Assembly (NCBI GenBank): GCA_021848365.1
Contig: JAJZUS010000001.1
Span: 62,001 to 126,000, forward strand
Reading direction: 5' to 3'
From: Actinomycetes bacterium
GTDB taxonomy: Bacteria; Actinomycetota; Acidimicrobiia; Acidimicrobiales; RAAP-2
DNA: 64,000 nt
Shown: positions 34,267-40,810 of the stretch, piece by piece
How positions within the stretch are numbered: the first letter of the stretch is position 1
Layout of the letters: each line of letters begins with the position of its first letter
Notes under the pieces: model-generated
Databases searched by the model: none
What the model saw: the letters and a program-made list of their open reading frames with translations, nothing else
Told to the model about the DNA's origin: nothing
Program-made: the position numbers and the translations under genes

Positions 34267-34304
34267 ATTTCGGAGTCGTTAGCGGCGTGTTTCGGGTCTG
34301 TGAA
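34267..34304 (-). promoter_or_regulatory. Tandem GlnR-box-like site upstream of amt-glnK
   Basis: Minus strand TTCAC-N6-GAAAC-N6-CTAAC-N6-GAAAT; matches actinobacterial GlnR pattern GTnAC-n6-GAAAC with exact n6 spacing. Confidence 0.6.
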
Positions 34305-36332
34305 CTACGAATCGGCGAGCGAGCGCTCGAGGACCTGGGCGATGTCGAGCACCCGGACCTCCTCGCGGCCCTCGGCCTTCACGCCGTCGTCGAGCATGAT
34401 CATGCAGAACGGACAGGCCGTCGCCACGTACTCGGCCCCGGTCGCGAGGGCCTCGCGGGCCCGGTCGCTGTTGACGCGCGTGCCGATCTTCTCCTCCATC
34501 CACATGCGCGCCCCGCCCGCGCCGCAGCAGAAGCTGCGCTCGCGGCTGCGGTCCATCTCGAGGCGCTCGACCCCTGGCACCGCGGAGATCGCCCCGCGGG
34601 GGTCGTCGAAGACCCGGTTGTGGCGCCCGAGGTAGCAGGCGTCGTGGTAGACGACCTTTCCGGCGAAGGAGCCGCCGGGGGTGAGACGGCCCGTCGCCAC
34701 GAGGTGGTTCAGCAGCTCGGAGTGGTGCACGACCTCGTAGTCGCCGCCGAGGGCCGGGTACTCGTTCTTGATCGTGTTGAAGCAGTGGGCGCAGGTCGTC
34801 ACGATCTTGCGGGCCTTCACCTCGTTGAGGGTCGCGACGTTGGCCTTGGCCATCTCCTGGAAGAGGTACTCGTTGCCCATGCGCCGCGCCGGGTCCCCGG
34901 TGCAGGACTCGCGCTGACCGAGGATGGCGAAGCCGACGCCGGCGCGCTTCAGCAGGCGCGCGGTCGAGATCGCCTGGTTGCGGCCGCGCTCGTCCAGCGA
35001 TCCGGCGCAGCCGACCCAGTAGAGGTACTCGACGTCGTCGGGGATCTCGTCGGTGACGATGGGTACCTCGAAGTCGAGGGCGCTCAGCCAGTCGGTCCGC
35101 TTGGAGGACCCCAGTCCCCAGGGGTCGCCCTGGTTCTCCATGTTGCGCAGCAGGAGCCCCGCCTCGGTCGGGAAGCGCGACTCCATGAGGACCTCGTAGC
35201 GGCGCATGTCGATGATCGCGTCGACGTGCTCGATGTCGACCGGGCACTGCTCGACGCAACTGCCGCACGTGGTGCACGACCACAGCACGTCGGGGTCGAT
35301 CACGCCGCCGACCAGCGTGCCGGCCTCGGCGGTCCCCTCGCCGGAGAGGAGACGGTCGGCGGAGGCGAAGAGGTTGTCGCGCAGCCCCATGATGAGGAGC
35401 TTCGGGCTCAGGGGCTTGCCGGTGTTCCAGGCCGGGCAGACCGACTGGCACCGACCGCACTCGGTGCAGGTCGAGAAGTCGAGCATCTGCTTCCAGGTGA
35501 AGTCCTCCAAGTGCCCCACGCCGAAGACGGTGTCCTCGGTGACGTGCTCCATGTCCATGTCGGGGGTCTTGTCGAGCCCGCCGAGGGCCCGGGGACGGCG
35601 CGAGAAGCCGACGTTGAGCGGCGCGAGGAAGATGTGCAGGTGCTTCGAGTAGGAGACGAAGACGAGGAAGCCGGCGATCACCGCGATGTTGGCGAGGAGG
35701 AAGACCGCCTCGAGCACGCTGTTGACCCCGGTGCCGAGCGGTCGGAGCCAGACGGCGACGACGTGGCTCGCGAAGGCCCACTTCGACTGGCCGAAGGGGA
35801 AGTGCCCGGTCGCGACCTGGGCCCCGCGGTAGAGGAGGAGGGTGACGACCACCATCGCGATGAGGAAGAGCGTCAGCCACGCGGCCCCGAGGTGGCTGCC
35901 GTAGAAGCGGCTGGCCCGATCCTTGCGGGCCGGGGCGTTCTTGACGCGGATCGCGGTGAAGACGACGAGCGACACGAGGACGGCCGTCGAGAAGAAGTCC
36001 TCGACGAAGCCCAGCCAGTTGTCCGTCCCGATGAGCGGGATGTGGAAGTTGCGGCTGAAGAGGGCCCCGTAGGCCTCGACGATCGTGGCGAGCAGGATCA
36101 TGAAGCCCCACATCGTGAAGAAGTGGGCGGTGCCGGGGACGGTCCAGCGCAGCAGCTTGCGCTGGCCGGCCACCTCGGTGAGCTCGGCCTCGGCGACACG
36201 GCCCCAGCCGCCCCAGCGCCGTGGCGCCTCCTTACCGGTGCGCACGAGCCGCGACAGCCACCAGAAGCGCCGTCCGGCGATGGCGAAGCAGACGATCGAG
36301 ATCCCGAGTCCGATGATGATGCGAGCGAGCAC
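34305..36332 (-). CDS. Membrane-bound heterodisulfide-reductase-like Fe-S oxidoreductase (EtfD-like)
   Basis: N-terminal TM segments, two 4Fe-4S motifs CTECGRCQSVCP and CTTCGSCVEQCP, CCG domain CCGAGGARMWMEE. Confidence 0.88.
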   Translation of the reverse strand: MLARIIIGLGISIVCFAIAGRRFWWLSRLVRTGKEAPRRWGGWGRVAEAELTEVAGQRKLLRWTVPGTAHFFTMWGFMILLATIVEAYGALFSRNFHIPLIGTDNWLGFVEDFFSTAVLVSLVVFTAIRVKNAPARKDRASRFYGSHLGAAWLTLFLIAMVVVTLLLYRGAQVATGHFPFGQSKWAFASHVVAVWLRPLGTGVNSVLEAVFLLANIAVIAGFLVFVSYSKHLHIFLAPLNVGFSRRPRALGGLDKTPDMDMEHVTEDTVFGVGHLEDFTWKQMLDFSTCTECGRCQSVCPAWNTGKPLSPKLLIMGLRDNLFASADRLLSGEGTAEAGTLVGGVIDPDVLWSCTTCGSCVEQCPVDIEHVDAIIDMRRYEVLMESRFPTEAGLLLRNMENQGDPWGLGSSKRTDWLSALDFEVPIVTDEIPDDVEYLYWVGCAGSLDERGRNQAISTARLLKRAGVGFAILGQRESCTGDPARRMGNEYLFQEMAKANVATLNEVKARKIVTTCAHCFNTIKNEYPALGGDYEVVHHSELLNHLVATGRLTPGGSFAGKVVYHDACYLGRHNRVFDDPRGAISAVPGVERLEMDRSRERSFCCGAGGARMWMEEKIGTRVNSDRAREALATGAEYVATACPFCMIMLDDGVKAEGREEVRVLDIAQVLERSLADS

Positions 36333-36367
36333 CGCACTCCTCCCTCACGGCCCCACGGGGCCGTCTC

Positions 36368-36934
36368 TCACTTCGTGAAGTTCTCCCAGTAACGACTCGC
36401 CGTCGGTCCCCGCTGCCCGCGGTACTTGGACCCGAGTCCCGCCGATCCGTAGGGCCGGTCGGCCGGCGTCGTCATCTCGAAGAAGCTGATCTGGCCGATC
36501 TTCATGCCCGGGTAGAGCGTGATCGGCAGGTTGGCGACGTTCGACAGCTCGAGGGTGAGGTGTCCATCCCACCCCGCGTCGACGAAACCCGCGGTCGAGT
36601 GAATGAGGAGCCCCAGGCGCCCGAGCGAGGACTTCCCCTCGAGTCGCGCGACCAGGTCGTCGGGGATCACCACGCGCTCGATGGTCGACCCCAACAGGAA
36701 CTCGCCGGGGTGCAGGATCATCGGGTTGGTGGGGCCGACGTCGATCAACTCGGTGAGATCCTCCATCGGCTCGCGCACGTCGATCACTCGACGGGAGTGA
36801 TTGCGGAACGCGCGAAACAGTTGATCGACGTGGAGGTCGACCGACGACGGCTGGATGCAGTCCTCACCGAGCGGATCGATGACGATCCGACCCGAGGCCA
36901 GCGCCTCCTTGATGGACCGGTCCGAGAGCACCAT
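36368..36934 (-). CDS. dcd: dCTP deaminase
   Basis: [12 protein letters not shown]...[17 protein letters not shown]...[34 protein letters not shown]...[12 protein letters not shown]. Confidence 0.95.
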   Translation of the reverse strand: MVLSDRSIKEALASGRIVIDPLGEDCIQPSSVDLHVDQLFRAFRNHSRRVIDVREPMEDLTELIDVGPTNPMILHPGEFLLGSTIERVVIPDDLVARLEGKSSLGRLGLLIHSTAGFVDAGWDGHLTLELSNVANLPITLYPGMKIGQISFFEMTTPADRPYGSAGLGSKYRGQRGPTASRYWENFTK

Positions 36935-37047
36935 GACGCTCGTCACGCTACTCGCCGGAAACCCGACGGTTCGGCCCCGCACGGGCGCACCACCCCGAGA
37001 CCCGCAACTGGCCGGACCTCGAATCCCACGACTACGATGGCGGCCAC

Positions 37048-37121
37048 GCGGGTGTAGTTCAGCGGCAGAACATCAGCTTCCCAAGCTGAGAACGCGGGTT
37101 CGATTCCCGTCGCCCGCTCCA
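37048..37121 (+). tRNA. tRNA-Gly (CCC), CCA end encoded
   Basis: Acceptor stem GCGGGTG/CGCCCGC, anticodon loop TTCCCAA, T-arm CGGGTTCGATTCCCG, TCCA 3' end. Confidence 0.94.
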
Positions 37122-37134
37122 AGCCGGATTCCTC

Positions 37135-37162
37135 GGAAACCCCTTGTTGACAAGGGTTTCCG
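37135..37162 (+). terminator. Strong imperfect hairpin downstream of tRNA-Gly
   Basis: GGAAACCCCTTGT-TG-ACAAGGGTTTCC, one-base bulge; candidate terminator or recombination-site element. Confidence 0.5.
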
Positions 37163-37310
37163 GAGTTGCCACCTTCGACCAGTGATGTCCGAGGTCGTCC
37201 ATCTCTACCTGCCCACAACTTGCCCGCCGGGGAAGATCCTGCCCGGAACCTGCCCGCGGACGGTTCGTGGATGCGCTGAGGACGGGGACCTCGGTGTCAC
37301 GCATCGACGC

Positions 37311-37484
37311 TCAGTCGTGCGGTGACGTCGTGCGAGCCGCGAGGGCGTCCAGCATTTCCCCGAGTAAGTCGTCATGATCGCGGGTGGCGTGCTGGTATCG
37401 GAGTGCCGCCTGTGCCGAGGCGTGTTCCGCGCGGTGCTCGAACGCGACCATTGACGCTCCGGTCACTCGATACTCCGCGCTGAT
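37311..37484 (-). pseudogene. Tyrosine recombinase (phage integrase) C-terminal remnant
   Basis: Own translation of minus strand: ISAEYRVTGASMVAFEHRAEHASAQAALRYQHATRDHDDLLGEMLDALAARTTSPHD*; preceded by in-frame TGA; RYQHAT is the catalytic-Tyr motif of actinophage integrases. Confidence 0.75.
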
Positions 37485-37566
37485 TCAGAGAAGGATTCTC
37501 CAAGAACAGATGGGTTCGAACCATGGCACCGCCCTCCAGAGTGGCGTCTCGCTGGGAGCGGAGTGA

Positions 37567-39486
37567 ATGAACCTTCTACGTGGCACGCCGGTGCCGATGG
37601 TTACCATCGGAACGATGCTGGCGTATCTAGCCACCAAGGATGAATTCGTGCGCGACGCGCCCAGCATCGCCGACATCGTTCAAGACTCGGTCCGACAGCA
37701 CTTGGGCATCTCGATCGCGCACGGTTCGTCGGAGTACTCCTCGTGGCAGAACTCGCTGGGCAACGCCATGTTTCACGTCATGAACAGCCCCGATGTACCG
37801 GCCGACGCCGGCGTTGCCGTCGAATATCGAATCAACGGCCGACGGCAACGAATCGACTTTCTCGTTGCGGGGATGGACGAGCGGGGACAAAAGAATCTCG
37901 TCATCATCGAACTCAAGCAGTGGTCGACCGTTGACGCCTCGCCCCTCCGCGATTGCGTGCGGACATTCGTCGGTCACTCGACGCGTGACGTCATCCATCC
38001 CTCCTACCAGGCGTGGTCGTACGCTCGGCAGCTCCTGGACTTCTACGAAGTCGTCGAGGCGGACGACATCCGCGTCCATCCCTGCGCGTACGTCCACAAC
38101 TGCGACCAACCGGGTCCGTTGTTCGACAGCGGGCTGGCCCCGATCCTCACGAAGGCCCCCCTCTTCATCCAGGGTGAGCACCTCAAGCTCCGATCCCACA
38201 TCGCTAGTCGGGTCCAGACGGGACCAGGAACCACTCTCCTCGAGAGCGTTGACACGAGTGCCGTTCGGCCGGGCAAGCAGCTCGTCGAGGCACTGACCGA
38301 GATGCTCGACGGCAACGAGGAATTCACCCTCGTCGACGAACAGAAGTTGACTCTCGAGCAGATCGTCGACCTCGCGCGTCGTACCGCAGCCACGGGCAAG
38401 AGCGTGATGCTCGTGAAAGGAGGCCCGGGTACGGGCAAGTCCCTGATAGCCGTGAACAGCATGGTGCGCTTGAGCCAGGAGGGCTTGAACGTCCGCTACG
38501 TCACCAAGAACGCGGCCCCCCGTCGCGTCTACGAGCGCAAGCTCCAGGGTCGGTACCGCGCCGCCGACATCCGAGAGATGTTCGTCACCTCGGATGCCTT
38601 CCGCGAAGCAGAGCGGGACGCCTATGACGTCCTCCTCGTCGACGAAGCCCACCGGCTCCCCCTCCGCGGTGGTCTCTACGGCAACCTGGGCGAACATCAG
38701 GTGAGGGAGATCATTCGCAGTGCGCGGACGAGCGTCTTCTTCGTCGACGAGGACCAGATGGTGACCTGGCGCGACGTTGGCACCGTGGCGGAGATCGAGG
38801 AGTGTGCGACCGCGGAATCTGCCGCCCTCTCCTCGACCGAGCTCTCGAGTCAGTTTCGATGCGCGGGCGCCGAGGAGTACATGGACTGGCTTGACGCCAC
38901 CCTCGGGCTCAATGATCAGCAGCCGAGCCCCCTGCCGGTTTCGTCTTTCGACTTCCGAGTTCTCGACGACCCAGAGGAACTCCGCGAATTGATCGTGGAG
39001 AAGAACCGATCCAACAATCGATCTCGTCTCGTAGCGGGCTATTGCTGGAATTGGGTGAGCCGACGTGATCCCCGCGCCTACGACATCGAGATTCCCGGCA
39101 CTCGATTCAAGATGAAGTGGAACCTGGAGACCGACGGGTCGACCTGGATGATCGAGCCGCACTCGGTCGACCAAGTGGGCTGCATTCACACGGCGCAAGG
39201 CCTCGAGTGCGAGTACGTAGGCGTCATCATCGGACCGGATCTCATCGAGAGAGACGGCGACCTCGTCACCGATCCCTTCGCACGAGCGAGGACCGATCAG
39301 TCCCTCAAGGGATTCAAGCGGGACCTCGATCGGGATCGCGACGGGGCACTTCGTCGTGCCGATCGATTGATTAGGAACACCTACATGACACTCATGTCGC
39401 GCGGCATGAGTGGTTGCTACGTCTACTGCACTGACGACGGCGCGCGCGACTACTTTCGGCGAGCAACTCGTACTCACTCAAACTGA
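37567..39486 (+). CDS. DUF2075-family ATPase/helicase with PD-(D/E)XK-like N-terminal domain
   Basis: RIDFLVAGMDERGQKNLVIIELKQW nuclease-like core; Walker A VKGGPGTGKSLIAV; Walker B DVLLVDEAHRL; ELSSQFRCAGAEEYMDWLD. Confidence 0.85.
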   Translation: MNLLRGTPVPMVTIGTMLAYLATKDEFVRDAPSIADIVQDSVRQHLGISIAHGSSEYSSWQNSLGNAMFHVMNSPDVPADAGVAVEYRINGRRQRIDFLVAGMDERGQKNLVIIELKQWSTVDASPLRDCVRTFVGHSTRDVIHPSYQAWSYARQLLDFYEVVEADDIRVHPCAYVHNCDQPGPLFDSGLAPILTKAPLFIQGEHLKLRSHIASRVQTGPGTTLLESVDTSAVRPGKQLVEALTEMLDGNEEFTLVDEQKLTLEQIVDLARRTAATGKSVMLVKGGPGTGKSLIAVNSMVRLSQEGLNVRYVTKNAAPRRVYERKLQGRYRAADIREMFVTSDAFREAERDAYDVLLVDEAHRLPLRGGLYGNLGEHQVREIIRSARTSVFFVDEDQMVTWRDVGTVAEIEECATAESAALSSTELSSQFRCAGAEEYMDWLDATLGLNDQQPSPLPVSSFDFRVLDDPEELRELIVEKNRSNNRSRLVAGYCWNWVSRRDPRAYDIEIPGTRFKMKWNLETDGSTWMIEPHSVDQVGCIHTAQGLECEYVGVIIGPDLIERDGDLVTDPFARARTDQSLKGFKRDLDRDRDGALRRADRLIRNTYMTLMSRGMSGCYVYCTDDGARDYFRRATRTHSN

Positions 39487-39574
39487 CGTGAGGGTCTGCC
39501 CTCGGATCAGACCCCAACACCTTTGCGCGTACCCGAATCGGTACGTCAACTCGTACACAGGCAACGTGCGGCGG

Positions 39575-40531
39575 TCACCCCTGAAAGACGAGGTCGCGGT
39601 GGTACTCGAGATACGGACGCTGTTCCGCGGAGAAGGGTCGAGTTACCGCGAGGGATCCCAGATGCCACTTGTTCACCACCTCGACGTCAACCGCGGACGC
39701 GAAGACGATCGCACCGGCGTTCGTGAAGGTCACGAGACCACGATCGAAGAGGTGGTCCACATGGGGGGAGAGCAGGAGACCATTCGCGCCGTCTAGGCGT
39801 TCGAGACTAGATCCGTCGCGCCACGGCTTCATATGGCTCGCGATGAGGTGCTGCTGGACCGCGAGTCCCGTAACTCGACACAGGGGTTCACGTTCGGCAA
39901 CCCGTCGCCGGAAGATACCTTGCCCTACCCGTGACAGAGCCAGTTGTCGACGCTCCGTCCTCGTCATGTTCTCTTCGCCGAGAAGCTCCTCGGCACCCTT
40001 GAGGACGTCATCCCACTCCCGGTCGTGATCTGAACAGCCCAGTGTGGTACCCGCACGGTTCTGACACTCCTGGAGTAGCCGTGACCCGAACGCCGGTGAG
40101 AGTTCGAACAGGTATGACTGATTCACGCGCCCCGCCTCATTCATGGGTCCGTGCGCACGCTGATCGGCGTTGTAGAGGTCGAGCAGGAGACGGGGGTCAA
40201 CACCCGAGTCCAAATACTCGAAGTCAACCAACACCTCCCACCCATCATCACTCCAGTAGGTTCCCGCTGATCCGAACTCAGGCTTCGGGCTCGACGACGC
40301 ACTTGCGACCGCAACCCCTACCGCACTGATTGCACCGCGGAAGTAGCTGAAGACAACATCGCCGACCTCGACACGAAGCATGTTGTCGTAGAAGGTACTG
40401 CGACGTCCGTTCGCATTGGTCTTCGGCGCCCACATGAACCCGCCGTCTACCTCGTAACGCCAGGTCTGACCTTGGTTGACCCACCAAAATGCCACTGAGC
40501 CGGAGCTTACCGAGAGGGTGATTGCTGTCAC
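39575..40531 (-). CDS. HNH endonuclease with EVE/PUA-like N-terminal domain (start uncertain; ORF reaches 40669)
   Basis: N-term FWWVNQGQTWRYEVDGGFMWAPK...VEVGDVVFSYFRGAISAVGVA (EVE-like); C-term CRVTGL...LIASHMKPWRDGSSLERLDGANGLLLSPHVDHLFDRGLVTF (HNH_2). Confidence 0.8.
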   Translation of the reverse strand: MTAITLSVSSGSVAFWWVNQGQTWRYEVDGGFMWAPKTNANGRRSTFYDNMLRVEVGDVVFSYFRGAISAVGVAVASASSSPKPEFGSAGTYWSDDGWEVLVDFEYLDSGVDPRLLLDLYNADQRAHGPMNEAGRVNQSYLFELSPAFGSRLLQECQNRAGTTLGCSDHDREWDDVLKGAEELLGEENMTRTERRQLALSRVGQGIFRRRVAEREPLCRVTGLAVQQHLIASHMKPWRDGSSLERLDGANGLLLSPHVDHLFDRGLVTFTNAGAIVFASAVDVEVVNKWHLGSLAVTRPFSAEQRPYLEYHRDLVFQG

Positions 40532-40810
40532 AATCCTCTCTTCAGGAATTCGTGCAGCAAACCGCTGCCCCTTTTGCGGCAGCGACTCACGCACCTCACG
40601 ATCGATTCTGCCTCTGGGATCTAATCCAGAGTCCCGGCTAAGGACGATCCTGCTGCGTGTTCCTCTCACGGCTTGCCTTTAGCCTTCCCGTTGGAGTCTT
40701 TTACTCGGCGCCTACTACTTGCTCCGCAGTGATGGGCTCGTCACCAATCGCCGAAATGGTCCTTTTGCCCGTCAACGGCAGAGCTAACACGCATCCGGTA
40801 GACCCTTGAT

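Noticed and set aside
36943-37304. Minus ORFs with [24 protein letters not shown] and [18 protein letters not shown]
   Set aside because: Well-known artefact of translating antisense to tRNA-Gly
37384-37566. 60-aa plus ORF MACWYRSAACAEACS...
   Set aside because: Antisense to the integrase remnant; the minus frame carries the recognisable RYQHAT motif
37627-39477. 616-aa minus ORF antisense to the DUF2075 gene
   Set aside because: Shadow ORF without domain motifs; plus frame has Walker A/B and nuclease motifs
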